DNA of 64,000 bases from contig NZ_CP081299.1 of the NCBI RefSeq assembly GCF_019711195.1, positions 930,001-994,000 of the forward strand. Reading direction: 5' to 3'. This stretch comes from Dyadobacter sp. NIV53 (GTDB taxonomy: Bacteria > Bacteroidota > Bacteroidia > Cytophagales > Spirosomataceae). Below, piece by piece: positions 20,472 through 31,200 of the stretch (position 1 is the stretch's first letter; every line of letters starts with the position of its first letter). The notes under the pieces are model-generated. The model had not been told where the DNA came from and made no database searches. It saw only the letters and a program-made list of their open reading frames with translations. The position numbers and the translations under genes were made by a program.

Positions 20472-23400
20472 TTTTTGCGGAGGTGTTTTGCAATCGGCTG
20501 CCGGCATTCGGCAATACGCCTTTTGCAATTGGAAGCTGGCGCTACGAATAGCGGTTAGTTCAAACTTTAAATTCAGAATCCTACCGCCGAAGCCGACCGA
20601 CAAGGCCCGAAAGCCGACCGCCGAAAGCCGAAAGCCAAAGGCCGATTGCCGCTTACCAAAAGCCGAGGGCCGACCGCCGAGGGCCGATTGCCGCAAATTG
20701 TTCCTTGCAGCTGTGTTACTTTTTGAATTGTTTTTGCCTGCGCCCGTCTCGGCTTATCAGGATATTGATCATGCCACGATCCTGCAATCTTTGAACCAAA
20801 CTACTTTGCAAAAAGGAAAGCAGATTTACATGAAATCCTGTATCGCCTGTCATGGTGCCGACGGAACGGCTTCGCTCCCGCAGGCTCGTTCATTCAATAA
20901 AGACGTTCTTCGATTTGGGACCAGACCCTATGATATGTGGAAAACGATCACAAACGGATCCGGAATGATGGCCTCCCAAACCTGGCTCAAACCTGAGGAA
21001 AGGTATTATGTGATTCAGTTTATCCGGGAAGAATTTATGAAAAAGGGGAATCCCGGGCAGTATTTTAAACTGACCAAAGCGTATCTGGCATCTCTTCCAA
21101 AATTGCAAAAAACCAGCGGGCAGCAATTAACGGTGATAAAAAAACAGGCACTGACCGGCTCTCTTGAATATGGACAACAATGGTTCGTGACCCGGAAAAG
21201 TGATTATGGCCAGGCGATATATTCACCGTTAAAAGGACTGGGAACCTCTGTGGTCACGATCAAACTGGATGGACAGGTTTATATCAGTTACAATCTGCAC
21301 CGCATGGGTACTTTGGCGGCCTGGAAAGGGAAACTGAATGTTTCGGAAACAAAATTTAACCGGTACCGTGGTGAAGGAGAACCTTTTGTGGAAGGAATAA
21401 AACTACCGGGACTGGACAAATGGGAATGGACATACAATGGAACTCTTGACAGTTTGAACAAAACAACCGGAGTTCGGGCGCCTTTACCCGAAAAATTCCT
21501 GAAATACAATGGTCACTTCGTTTATGGAAAAGAAGTGATCCTTTCCTATGACGTTTCCGGCCGGAATATTCTGGAACATCCTGAGTCCAAAATCAGCAAC
21601 GGAAAACCAATCCTGTCCCAAACGTTAAAAATAAGCCCCGGACAGAAAGAGCAGCTTTGTATTGGACAATTAAAAGACAGCCTGGCTCATTATCAGGAGG
21701 GAGTAATGTCCTTTCAGGGAAAGTTTTTAAAAGGAAATTCCGATATGCATGGTAATCTTCTGGTAAGCCTGGCTCAAAATAGAAATGGCAATAAAACATA
21801 CATCGCAGCTGGTATTATCACATCAGCACCGGGAATCAGTTGGTTTGTTGATGAAAATCACAGGCTGCTGGTCACCATTCCCGAAAGTAAGGACACGATT
21901 GATCTACGGATTTTGAGGTTTTCAGGTTCGTCGTTAAACGAAGTGGTTCAATTTGGCTCCTTCGTTAAAGCCCAGTCAGTTAATAATGTAGAAAACCTGA
22001 CAGCTATGACAAACGGTTCAACAGCCATTGGAGCAAAAAAGGTATTAACTAAAGGTGAAATAAATGCTTCCAGGCCACATTTTGACCCGAAATATTACAA
22101 AGACAAAGATAAAACCGCACCCGAAAAACTGGTAGCAATTCCCGAAGACTATCCTTATGCTGTCGACAATATCGGCCTGCCGTTCGACAATCCGTATAAT
22201 GCATGGATCAGGCCCACTGCTGTTGACTTTATGAGCGACGGACGTCTGATAATGACCACTTATATGGGCGATGTCTGGATGGCAACCGGAATAGACGAAA
22301 AGTTAGAAAATATTTCCTGGCAAAGAATTGCAACAGGACTTTATGAACCTATGGGGATTAAAGTCGTACGTGATGAAATTTTCGTAATATGCAGAAACGG
22401 CATTATCCGGCTGAACGATCTGAATAAAGATAGTGAAACTGATTTTTACGAGCTTTTTTACGCAGATCAGGATGTTTCCGCATTTTTTCATGCCTTCAAT
22501 TTCGGCCTGGCAACTGACAGCAAAGGCAATTTTTACTATACAAAACCGGGAGAATATACTGACAACAAGGATCCAGGAAATTTGATCAGAGTATCGCCCG
22601 ATGGAAAAAAATGGGAAAGCCTGGCAACCGGATTCCGGGTAAATAATGGCATTACGATCACTCCGGATGACCGGATTTTTGTCAGCGACAATCAGGGCAA
22701 CTGGACTCCGTCAAATAAAATAAATCTGGTTGAAACAGGTAAATTTTATGGTTACGTACCGAATCTTGTAGAAAAAGAGTGGAGCCCGAATGGTGTAAAA
22801 TTCCGGGAGAAAGACGTTGTGAAAGGAGTTATCAATCATGCTTTGGTAAAAGTTCCTGACAGGTTCAGCCCGCCGGCACTTTGGATGCCCCAGGAATTTG
22901 ATAACTCACCGGGCGGTGGAATGTGGAGTGATAAAAGCTGGGGGCCTCTAGGTAACCAGTTCATTCATACCAGCTACGGAACGGGTTGGTTATACAATTT
23001 TTTTGCGCACGAAACCGCCGGGATCACACAGGGAGCGATGGTTGCCCTACCATTTCAAATGGATGCCGGAATTCAGCGTGCGGCTGTAAATCCGGTTGAC
23101 AGGCAAATTTATACCACCGGCCTTACCGGCTGGGATGATGGTGTTTCGACACAATATGGCGTACTCAGCAGGATCAGGTACAAAGGCGGCCAGGGTCATT
23201 TACTCACCGATGCATTTGTTGAAAAAGGAGGTGTTACCTTAAAATTTAATTTTAAACTGGATGCTGAAACGGTCAGAAATATTTCCGGATATGAGTTGAA
23301 CCAATGGAATTATAAATGGACAAGCCGCTATGGTTCAGCACATTATTCTGTTAAAAATCCGGAAATCGAAGCAGAAGACAGTTTAACATTGACAGAAGTC

Positions 23401-23562
23401 ATTTTGAGAGATGATAACAAAACGATTTTTTTGAACATACCGGATATTTCAGAAGCCAATACGCTACGCGTCAGATTTAAAGTAAACGGAGAAGACGGTG
23501 TAAAAATTAATGATACGGTTTACATGACTATTCAGAAAGTTCCGGGTATGCAGCAGGAATAA
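20446..23562 (+). CDS. secreted cytochrome c / sorbosone-dehydrogenase-like protein; 5' end disturbed by a repeat
   Basis: The mature part has a class-I cytochrome c domain with haem motif CIACH (residues 132-136 from this ATG) and a distal Met in GSGMMAS. A ~350-residue middle region follows, then a PQQ/sorbosone-dehydrogenase-like propeller (PTAVDFMSDGRLIMTTYMGD, VNNGITITPDDRIFVSDNQG) and a C-terminal beta domain. It probably oxidises a sugar or related substrate in the periplasm and passes electrons to its haem. Residues ~48-84 are a translation of a GC-rich intergenic repeat (KPTAESRKPKAD). The signal peptide FLAAVLLFELFLPAPVSA lies only at 86-103, so the natural start may be the TTG at 20698. 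Confidence 0.8.
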   Translation: MNKMMPGNDFCGGVLQSAAGIRQYAFCNWKLALRIAVSSNFKFRILPPKPTDKARKPTAESRKPKADCRLPKAEGRPPRADCRKLFLAAVLLFELFLPAPVSAYQDIDHATILQSLNQTTLQKGKQIYMKSCIACHGADGTASLPQARSFNKDVLRFGTRPYDMWKTITNGSGMMASQTWLKPEERYYVIQFIREEFMKKGNPGQYFKLTKAYLASLPKLQKTSGQQLTVIKKQALTGSLEYGQQWFVTRKSDYGQAIYSPLKGLGTSVVTIKLDGQVYISYNLHRMGTLAAWKGKLNVSETKFNRYRGEGEPFVEGIKLPGLDKWEWTYNGTLDSLNKTTGVRAPLPEKFLKYNGHFVYGKEVILSYDVSGRNILEHPESKISNGKPILSQTLKISPGQKEQLCIGQLKDSLAHYQEGVMSFQGKFLKGNSDMHGNLLVSLAQNRNGNKTYIAAGIITSAPGISWFVDENHRLLVTIPESKDTIDLRILRFSGSSLNEVVQFGSFVKAQSVNNVENLTAMTNGSTAIGAKKVLTKGEINASRPHFDPKYYKDKDKTAPEKLVAIPEDYPYAVDNIGLPFDNPYNAWIRPTAVDFMSDGRLIMTTYMGDVWMATGIDEKLENISWQRIATGLYEPMGIKVVRDEIFVICRNGIIRLNDLNKDSETDFYELFYADQDVSAFFHAFNFGLATDSKGNFYYTKPGEYTDNKDPGNLIRVSPDGKKWESLATGFRVNNGITITPDDRIFVSDNQGNWTPSNKINLVETGKFYGYVPNLVEKEWSPNGVKFREKDVVKGVINHALVKVPDRFSPPALWMPQEFDNSPGGGMWSDKSWGPLGNQFIHTSYGTGWLYNFFAHETAGITQGAMVALPFQMDAGIQRAAVNPVDRQIYTTGLTGWDDGVSTQYGVLSRIRYKGGQGHLLTDAFVEKGGVTLKFNFKLDAETVRNISGYELNQWNYKWTSRYGSAHYSVKNPEIEAEDSLTLTEVILRDDNKTIFLNIPDISEANTLRVRFKVNGEDGVKINDTVYMTIQKVPGMQQE
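20493..20697. repeat. GC-rich palindromic repeat, GCCGAAAGCC family (copy 1)
   Basis: The left arm (TCGGCTGCCGGCATTCGGC, from 20494) is partly inverse to a longer right arm (from about 20584) made of units such as GCCGACCGCC, GCCGAAAGCC and GCCGATTGCC. The same units occur at 41447-41565 with the same inverted layout. Inserted between susD and the cytochrome gene, it runs into the latter's signal-peptide region. Confidence 0.6.
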
Positions 23563-23659
23563 AATACGGTCTCAATAAAACCAAATCTATTTGTTAATAA
23601 CGCTTTAGTCAAATAATAAGGAAATGGATGTGGCAAAATACCTGCAATAAAACTGACCG

Positions 23660-24253
23660 TTATTTTAAACGCCGTACGGAAACAATTTTCACGGGTTTTC
23701 TGAGCAGCTGGACCTTTTGACTTTCGCCTGTTTCTCCCTGCTGGATCTTACGTACTGTTTCCATCCCTTTTATTACCTGGCCAAATGCTGCAAAACCCTG
23801 ACCATCGGCATTACGCAAGCCTCCAAAATCCAGTTCAGGCTGATCGTTTATACAAATAAAGAACTCCGAACTGGCAGATCCGGGGCCCATCCTGGCCATT
23901 GACAATGTACCGTCAAGGTGCTTTAGCCCACTTTGTTTGGTAGTTTCATGTACAATGGGATCAAAACGCCTGGTGGTATCTGTATTAAGCCCACCCTGTA
24001 TCACCTCGATTTTCACCTTACTTACCGGCTGGTTGTCCATCCGTACCACCCGGTAAAAAACTGTTCCGTCCAATCGCTTTTCATCGACGTATTTAAGAAA
24101 ATTAGAAACCGAAACCGGTGCTTTTTCAGGATATAATTCCAGGATAATTTCCCCCGCCTCCGTAAGCATTTGTATTTTTTGGGCTTCTGCATTATACATT
24201 GAAATCCAGAACAGGCATACCAGTGAAAACAAGAACCGGGGAAGATTTTTCAT
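23660..24253 (-). CDS. secreted cyclophilin-type peptidyl-prolyl cis-trans isomerase
   Basis: The signal peptide is MKNLPRFLFSLVCLFWISMYNAEA. The cyclophilin domain follows with ELYPEKAPVSVSNFLKYV, GTVFYRVVR, SMARMGPGSASSEFFICI and GFAAFGQVIKGMETV, covering nearly all of the 197 residues. It catalyses proline isomerisation during periplasmic protein folding. It is convergent with the cytochrome gene and divergent from the esterase gene; no operon partner is seen. Confidence 0.93.
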   Translation of the reverse strand: MKNLPRFLFSLVCLFWISMYNAEAQKIQMLTEAGEIILELYPEKAPVSVSNFLKYVDEKRLDGTVFYRVVRMDNQPVSKVKIEVIQGGLNTDTTRRFDPIVHETTKQSGLKHLDGTLSMARMGPGSASSEFFICINDQPELDFGGLRNADGQGFAAFGQVIKGMETVRKIQQGETGESQKVQLLRKPVKIVSVRRLK

Positions 24254-24482
24254 TATTTAAAAAATTAGAGAAAATAAAATTTACACTGATTGCCCAAAAT
24301 CTAAATGTATTAAATAAAGCAGTCTGTTTCATGCCAGGCGCATTTTAAAACGAAAAACAACAGTATTATGCATAAAAATAAGGAAATCATCCAGGGTGCA
24401 GGTGGTAGAATTTTTGACGTGGAACCTTATAATTGGTAGCCGAACACGTCAAAAAACAAAAGAACCACAACCTGCCTCAAAA

Positions 24483-25859
24483 ATGAAAATTTTAAAATAC
24501 ATTCTTTTACTGAGCTGTATCAGCTTTTCCGCTCTGGCCCAGTTTGGACTTACACCTGCCCAGCGTGACAGTTTAAACAAAATCACCACTGCGGATTACA
24601 ACAACATGCTTCAGCAGCTTAGTATTAATCCTGCTAACCTTCGTAAAGGCCCATCGGGCAATCCAAAAGACAGTAATGCCGCCAACAGCTCAGAGGAAAA
24701 AGTGAATCATTATACCCTGCCCAATGCCCTGGTATTAAATAATGGGCAAAAAGTAAAAAGTGCCAAAGATTGGTTTGACAAAAGAAGGCCTGAAATAGTG
24801 GAAGATTTTGAACGTGAAATCTATGGAAGGCTGCCAAAAAATATACCTACGGTAATATGGCAGGTCGTTTCGGTAAAAGATACAATGATTGGCAGCCAGG
24901 CTATTAAGGAAAAAGTGCTCAAAGGCATTGTTGACAACACCGCTTATCCTTCTGTCAGGGTGGAAATAAACCTGATACTGGCGACTCCTGCTGCAACGAC
25001 TAATGCAGTACCCGTCGTTTTGGAGTTTGGTTTTATCCGCTCACCATTTAACCCTGGGCCAATAAAAGCCATCGGCCTGGGTTCGTCGGGAGAACCAACC
25101 TGGCAGGAACAACTGATCTCTCGCGGCTGGGGCTATGCGATTATCGAGCCAACCAGCATTCAGGCAGATAATGGTGCCGGACTTACCAGAGGTATTATTG
25201 GACTGGTTAACAAAGGTGAATATCGCAAGCCGGACGACTGGGGTGCCCTCCGGGCCTGGGCATGGGGAGCAAGTCGCGCCATCGACTATTTTGAAACCGA
25301 CAAGAATGTAGATGCAAAAAGATTAGCCATTGAAGGCTTGTCACGCTACGGAAAAGCTGCCATTTTGGCCATGGCTTTTGAGCCCCGCTTTTCTTTAGGT
25401 TTTATTGGCTCGTCCGGTGCAGGCGGTGTAAAAATCCTGCGCAGAGTATTTGGCGAACAGGTAGAAAACCTGGCCTCCTCGGGCGAATACCATTGGTTTT
25501 CCGGAAATTTCATTAAATATACAAGCAAACTCAGCCCGGATGACCTGCCAGTTGATGCCCACGAATTGGTTGCCCTATGTGCACCCAGGCCTATATTTAT
25601 CAGCTCTGGCTCACCACAGGTAGAAGGTCAGTGGGGAGATGCCAAAGGAATGTTCCTGGGCGCTGCCCATGCCGGCCCGGTCTATCGCCTTTTGGGCAAA
25701 AAGGACCTTGGAACGATGGAATTCCCAAAACTGGGTATGCCTTTAACTGATGGCGAAATAGCTTTCAGGCAACATGCAGGAGGCCATAGTACGGGCCCGA
25801 ACTGGAGTACCTGGATCGCCTGGGCTTGCAGGTATTGGGGCAGTTGTAAATATGATTGA
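24483..25859 (+). CDS. CE15-like (glucuronoyl esterase-type) secreted esterase
   Basis: The start at ATG 24483 gives a clean signal peptide (MKILKYILLLSCISFSALAQ); the open frame extends to 24396. The serine-hydrolase nucleophile motif is GLSRYGKA with Ser near residue 287, and the catalytic His is in QHAGGHSTG near 435. HELVALCAPRPIFISSGSP and WSTWIAWACRYW are family features. CE15 enzymes cleave esters between glucuronoxylan and lignin. Here the usual Cys in GCSRxGK is Leu, a known natural variation, so substrate range is uncertain. Length (458 aa) is normal. It is near the second SusCD pair but in the opposite orientation. Confidence 0.85.
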   Translation: MKILKYILLLSCISFSALAQFGLTPAQRDSLNKITTADYNNMLQQLSINPANLRKGPSGNPKDSNAANSSEEKVNHYTLPNALVLNNGQKVKSAKDWFDKRRPEIVEDFEREIYGRLPKNIPTVIWQVVSVKDTMIGSQAIKEKVLKGIVDNTAYPSVRVEINLILATPAATTNAVPVVLEFGFIRSPFNPGPIKAIGLGSSGEPTWQEQLISRGWGYAIIEPTSIQADNGAGLTRGIIGLVNKGEYRKPDDWGALRAWAWGASRAIDYFETDKNVDAKRLAIEGLSRYGKAAILAMAFEPRFSLGFIGSSGAGGVKILRRVFGEQVENLASSGEYHWFSGNFIKYTSKLSPDDLPVDAHELVALCAPRPIFISSGSPQVEGQWGDAKGMFLGAAHAGPVYRLLGKKDLGTMEFPKLGMPLTDGEIAFRQHAGGHSTGPNWSTWIAWACRYWGSCKYD

Positions 25860-25953
25860 TTATTAGAATGAGCTTAGAGGATCAAAGAATCAATATATTT
25901 TTCCTGTCCCACCCCATTCGTAGTGCATTCTTTAACTACCAAATACCTTAAAA

Positions 25954-26205
25954 CTAACGGTAATAGATAACACTGGATCCTTCTTCGATCAAAACCTCTT
26001 GTCTGGATCTGATCAGGCGAACTACTGAGTTGAATTTAAGAAGATCCGAGGCTTCGAATATCACAGTGCCCGCTACATCTTTTCCTTTGCTTATAAAATT
26101 GAGGTGCTGAATACGAACTCCATTTACGGATTCTACCAGGGATGTAATATTGTGCAGGCTGAACGTTTTGGGATAGGTCAGTTTTAATTGATAAGTGTTG
26201 TTCAT
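25954..26205 (-). CDS. small conserved-looking protein of unknown function, 83 aa
   Basis: It starts MNNTYQLKLTYPKTFSLHNI and ends EEGSSVIYYR; the predicted pattern of alternating strands and helices could be a small ACT- or NIL-like ferredoxin fold, but this is only a visual impression. It has no signal peptide or membrane segment. Its promoter region carries a TACATTTG box (26271-26278) and a dyad element that is almost identical to one at the second susC promoter and related to two upstream of the encapsulin operon. That makes regulation together with those genes likely. Confidence 0.65.
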   Translation of the reverse strand: MNNTYQLKLTYPKTFSLHNITSLVESVNGVRIQHLNFISKGKDVAGTVIFEASDLLKFNSVVRLIRSRQEVLIEEGSSVIYYR

Positions 26206-26245
26206 AACTGATTATTTTGGCTAATGTACATTTCTGATTTTCATT

Positions 26246-26278
26246 TACTCTACTAACTTTATAGAGTATGCAAATGTA
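26246..26278 (-). promoter_or_regulatory. promoter -7 box plus dyad element (element A) of the 83-aa gene
   Basis: Read on the minus strand, TACATTTG (26278-26271) fits the TAnnTTTG box. Directly downstream is an inverted repeat, TACTCTA at 26246-26252 with TAGAGTA at 26262-26268. On the plus strand its core TACTAACTTTATAGA (26251-26265) matches 13 of 15 bases of the element at 31709-31723. The position at the transcription start suits a repressor operator. Confidence 0.55.
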
Positions 26279-26637
26279 GTGATCAACTCATTGATTTAAA
26301 AGTGTTAAAAAGGATTTTGAAAGAAAAATTTGAAAAAAATGTGGATCGTACCACTAATTGAAAAATCTGGTTCTTTACTTGATTCAGAAAATTAATAATT
26401 TCTGAATGTAAGTATTGGAAGTGCCCTTACTTGAAGCAATTTTCAGGAAAATTGTTCACAAGGCGTTCCTATGGAATACTCAATAAATATGCTGTAAATT
26501 TTTTTGGCTACCTACCAGATGTTCCTGCGGAACATTGACAAAAGTATAGCGAAAAATAAAACCCTGCTTTGGATTTGCAGGTAACAAAACCGGCAAAGGC
26601 GAAAAACTGAAAGCTCGTTCCTACTATACAAAAAACT

Positions 26638-26661
26638 CCCGACAGACTTGTTTCTGCCGGG
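26638..26661 (-). terminator. intrinsic terminator of the second susCD operon
   Basis: CCCGACAGA (26638-26646) pairs with TCTGCCGGG (26653-26661) with one mismatch and a 6-nt loop. On the minus strand a short U-run follows (plus-strand A-run 26630-26635). It lies ~45 bp after the susD stop. Confidence 0.75.
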
Positions 26662-26704
26662 AAAATGTCATTTACAATCCATCAACTAAAAAATATTAAC
26701 CATC

Positions 26705-28150
26705 CTACTGCGCATCAAACCAAAGTTTGGTCGTTAGTTTATCCTCTCCCTGACTGGCCACAGCCGCTTTGTAATTCGCCAGGTTCAAGGCTTGTTCACC
26801 CGTTGGGTAAGTTAATCTTGCAGGAAATTTACCACTTAGCACACCAGCGTATGCAGGTTTCAGTTGCGGATAATCCAATCGTCTCCATTCTGCAAACGCT
26901 TCCAAACCCTGGCTGTATAAGGCAAGCCATTTCTGTTCACCTATTGATTTTTTATAATTTGCAGCATCGTAAGCTGTTGACGGCAAAGCCAGATAGGCGG
27001 TAATATCTGCGCTTCCAACCTTGAATTGCTGCAACGACGCAGTAACAGCTTTTTTGTATTGATCTGCGGCATTATCGGAGGTAAAACCACGCTGAGCCGC
27101 TTCTGCCAGGTTAAAAAGCACTTCCGAATAACTTAAAAACACGGCTGGCGAAGTAGCTGCTGTAAAATAATCACCCAGTTTTGATGTTTTTGTAAAACCC
27201 AGTTTGGCTGCTGAATCGGCCGGCAGACCGTTGGTAACGCCCACGTAATTCAAAGGCGTTGCATCTACTGTTTTGTTTGCAAAAACAGCCAGACGCGGAT
27301 CTTTCAATTCAATCAGCTTATCTATAACAGATTTGCTTACGCGATAATCATCCCGCGTTTCCCGGTCTTTGGCAACCGGATTTTGGTTCGGCGAACTCAG
27401 GTAAACCAGCTGTGCAATTTCATCATTGCTGGCAATAAGCTGTGACGGATCTGCCGCCAATTCTGCAATAACCGTTTTGGCCGTAGCGGGATCTTTGTCT
27501 GCGATTCTTAATGCAATTCTAAGTCGCAGGGAATTGGCAAACTTCTTCCATTTCGCCAGATTTCCACCATAAATCAAATCACCGGCGATAGGGTTTCCGC
27601 TCACATTGATCTGATCACCTGCCTTTTTCAGATCGGCCAGTAAGCCAATGTAAACGTCTTTTTGAGCATCGTATTTGGGTGTCAGATATTCATCAATTTT
27701 TACCGCCTGAGTATACGGAATATCACCATACAAGTCAGTAAGCAACTGAAATGACCAGGATTTTAAGATCAAACCAACTGCCTGATAATTAGGGTTTCCT
27801 GCTTCTTCTCCCAGTTTGATAATGGTCGAAAAATCCGTCAGTCCCTGCGAATATAGGTTGGTCCACACGTTCTGGATATTTGTAAGACTGGCCGTGTATT
27901 TGTCCGGATCGGTGTACTGGATTTTCGCCCAGTGCTGCACGTACAAAGTGGTCGTTTCCATGCTCGCATCCGAACCCAGGATAATGTCGGCGTTGGACTT
28001 GATGGCGTTTGCCAGTAAATAGTCGGGCTGGGCAACAATGGCTTCATTCGGGTTCTTGTTAATATCTTCAAGATCATCCGAGCAAGCGCCCAGAAATCCT
28101 GCAAAAACCAATGTAAAAGCGCTTTTGAAAATTATATTTTTATGATTCAT
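26705..28150 (-). CDS. SusD/RagB-family lipoprotein (SusD-like_2 type)
   Basis: The lipobox is GFLGACSDD (Cys about residue 23), followed by DINKNPNEAIVAQPDYLLANAI, typical of the SusD-like_2 group. Mid-protein the QLLTDLYGDIPYTQAVK motif and the C-terminal QKWLALYSQGLEAFAEWRRLDYP motif are both present. It is 481 residues long, normal for this group. The group often binds peptides or small ligands rather than long glycans. It follows susC by 111 bp, a gap occupied by a large hairpin. Confidence 0.94.
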   Translation of the reverse strand: MNHKNIIFKSAFTLVFAGFLGACSDDLEDINKNPNEAIVAQPDYLLANAIKSNADIILGSDASMETTTLYVQHWAKIQYTDPDKYTASLTNIQNVWTNLYSQGLTDFSTIIKLGEEAGNPNYQAVGLILKSWSFQLLTDLYGDIPYTQAVKIDEYLTPKYDAQKDVYIGLLADLKKAGDQINVSGNPIAGDLIYGGNLAKWKKFANSLRLRIALRIADKDPATAKTVIAELAADPSQLIASNDEIAQLVYLSSPNQNPVAKDRETRDDYRVSKSVIDKLIELKDPRLAVFANKTVDATPLNYVGVTNGLPADSAAKLGFTKTSKLGDYFTAATSPAVFLSYSEVLFNLAEAAQRGFTSDNAADQYKKAVTASLQQFKVGSADITAYLALPSTAYDAANYKKSIGEQKWLALYSQGLEAFAEWRRLDYPQLKPAYAGVLSGKFPARLTYPTGEQALNLANYKAAVASQGEDKLTTKLWFDAQ

Positions 28151-28174
28151 TATTTCTAAGATTTAAGTTTTTAT

Positions 28175-28233
28175 CCGTAGCACGGCTGATCAATCAGGGT
28201 TTCACGAAGCATTATGGATCAGCCGTGCCACGG
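28175..28233 (-). promoter_or_regulatory. large inverted repeat between susC and susD
   Basis: GCACGGCTGATC (28180-28191) pairs exactly with GATCAGCCGTGC (28217-28228); after one mismatch CCGT/ACGG pairs extend the stem outward to 28175 and 28233. The loop is 25 nt. There is no clear U-tract, so it probably acts as an RNA stabiliser or partial terminator setting the susC:susD ratio. Confidence 0.6.
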
Positions 28234-28261
28234 TTTATCCACCAGTTCCTTATGAACAAAA

Positions 28262-31200
28262 TTAAAATCCAATATTCAGATTAAAACCGTAAGAACTCGT
28301 TGTCGGCAATTGAAGCGATTCAAGTCCCTGTCCGGTATTGCCGGTATTAAAGGCAGTTTCAGGATCAATGTTGGTTGCTTTTCTTTGCAAAAACGCAAGG
28401 TTTCTTCCATAAACTGAAATGGTTACATTCTGCAATTTGTATTTGCTTACCAGACTTTGCGGAACCGAATAACCCAGTTTCACCTCTCTCAACTTAATAA
28501 ATGATGCGTCAAAAACACTTGCTTCATTGATCCCTGCGCTGTTGCTGTAAACCCCTTTGTAATATCTTTCAGCAGAAACAATCGTGGCATTTGGTTTTCC
28601 GTCGGCCGTATTTCCCTTTGCAATAATCCCGTCGTCATAAACCTTTTCTCCGCCAGGTGCTGCACCGTTTGCACTCAACTGCACTGCTCCGGCCGATGTA
28701 TTATTTCCGGGAAAGTAGTAGGTCAAACCGCCATGCTGCGCATCTCTGCCTTGCAATGTTTCAACCAAAACGCCCGTGTATTTTCCGGTTGCATTGGTTG
28801 CCGAATAGAGTGAGCCACCTTGTTTGGTATCAATTAATACACTCAGGTTAAATCCTTTAAATGAGAATGAATTGGTAACGCCTCCCAGCCATTTTGGCGT
28901 ATAATGGCCCAATACTTTCTGGTTCGGATCACGCGTTGGTAAGCCGTTGGCACCTATAATGATCGTACCGTTTGCATCCCTTGCGAAGGCAGATCCGAAA
29001 ATCGCTCCGTAACCTTTTCCCTTACTTGCATAAACGGTCGCCCCATTAGCTCCCAGCTTATAGTCGTTCAGGAAACCTTCGTCATCCAGCGAGATCACTT
29101 TGCTTACATTTTTGGAGAAATTAATACCAATATCCCATTTAAAACCAGACGCCGTTTCGATCGGTTTTACGTTCAGCATTGCTTCTATTCCGTGGTTGTT
29201 GATATGACCAGCGTTCAATAATTTTTGCTTGTAACCTGTCGTCGGACTTACATCGGCTTTTAATATCTGGTTGTAACTATCTGTGTTATAGTAGCTAAAA
29301 TCAAGTCGTGCCCTATTTCTGAAAAAAGCCAGATCAACACCTATTTCCGTTGAACGTGTAATTTCAGGTTTCAGGTTTGAGTTCAAAAGTACATCCGATA
29401 CGGTTAGCAACGGGCTGCTTCCAAATGGCTGATTGAACGGATACGTATTGATCAGCTGATAAGGATCTGTGTCTTTTCCAACCTCTGCCCAGCCACCACG
29501 GATCTTCGCGAAAGTCAGCACATTACTTTTGATATCAAATGCATCTGTCAGAACAAAACTTGCGTTTATCGAAGGATAAAAGTATGAGTTGTTGCCCGTT
29601 GGAAGCGTGGACGACCAGTCGTTCCTTGCCGTTAAATTCAAAAAAGCGTAGTTTCTAAAACCGATCTGTGCCGATGAAAACGCACTGTACACTTTTTGTT
29701 TTCTCAACACATTGTAAGAAATCAGAGCGTCACGCGAGTTGTTCAGCGTATACAAATTGCTTACCGCCAGCTTGGGAGCCTGCTGATAATTCTGCTCATT
29801 GAAATTACTTCGCACACTTCCTCCCACAAGCCAATCCACTTCGAAATCGGCACCGATGCTTTTATTAAGGTTAAAATTAAAATCAGTATTGTTCTCATTC
29901 ACAGCGTAACCATCCTCTGTATACGAACCAAAAGGTGTACCGTTGGTTCCATACGCAACTTTGAATTTTCGCTTGTCGGTGTAGTAATCGTTGCCCGTAC
30001 GAACTGTTGCCGTTAACCAGCTTGCAATCTTGTAATTCAGGTTTACATTTCCGAAAAACCTGTCCCGGCGCTGCTCAACCGTGTTTTCGTATTGCAGCAA
30101 ATATGGATTGCTGTAATAGCTGTGGTTCCAGTTATAATCAAATCCTCCTTTGTTGTAATCTTTCAGTAATTCCGTATCAACCTGGCGACCGAACCACAGG
30201 AATTGCAACATTACGCTGCTTCCACGTCCCGACGTTCCAGGTAAATTATCCGAACCGGTCCGCATAAAATTGGCGCTGGTCGTAAGTGTCAGTTTATCGT
30301 TGATCCTGTACGTTGAGTTAACACCAAAGGAGTTTTTCGAAATATCGGTGTTTGGAATAACGCCCGTTTGTTTGCTGTTGTTAAACGAAAAACGATAATC
30401 AATTTTCTCATTCGACCCCGAAACTGAAATGCCCGTTGACCTCGTATGGCCAGTTTCAAAGAAATTTTTCACATTGTCAGGATGCGCGACAAAGGGAACA
30501 GCTTCACCGTTTGAGAAAAATTGCGGGATCAGACGCCCATCCATTTTCGGCCCCCAGCTTTCGTCCGTTGCATCGTTTATTCCACCACCTTTCCCATCTT
30601 TATAGGAAAATGCCCCGCCGGTTCCTTGCCCAAAAACGTTCTGATATTTAGGCAATACCAAAAGTTTGTCAACCGTATATCCCAGGTTTAAAGTCACTCC
30701 CAGGCCCTTCTGACCAGATTTCCCTGATTTGGTTTTGATCAGAATAACGCCATTCGAAGCTCTGGAACCATATAAAGCCGCAGCATTGGGGCCTTTCAGA
30801 ACACTGATCGATTCAATGTCGGCAGGATTAATATCTGAAATTGCATTGGCAAAATCCCTTGATCCGTTGGCACCCGCGCCTAACTGTGAATTATCAACAG
30901 GAATTCCGTCGACAACAAAAAGCGGCTGGTTATTTCCTGCAATGGAAGTTTCCCCGCGAATTACAATTCTGGAAGATCCCATCCCACCCTGACTATTGGT
31001 AATATTCACGCCCGCAATTTTTCCCGAAAGCGCATTGACCAGATTACCTTCCCGAGCTTCTGCAAGATCTTTTGTTTTCAATTCCTGCACCGCGTAACCC
31101 AGTGATTTTTTCTCCTTTGTAATTCCCAAAGCAGTTACGACCACTTCCTGTAAAATTGTATTATCGCTTTCCAGTGTTACGTTAAGTTTGCCGTCGGCGG

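Noticed and set aside
20446..20697. Low-complexity N-terminus of the cytochrome protein as a novel domain
   Set aside because: The DNA is an intergenic repeat that also occurs at 41447-41565, so the residues are a translation artefact or insertion.
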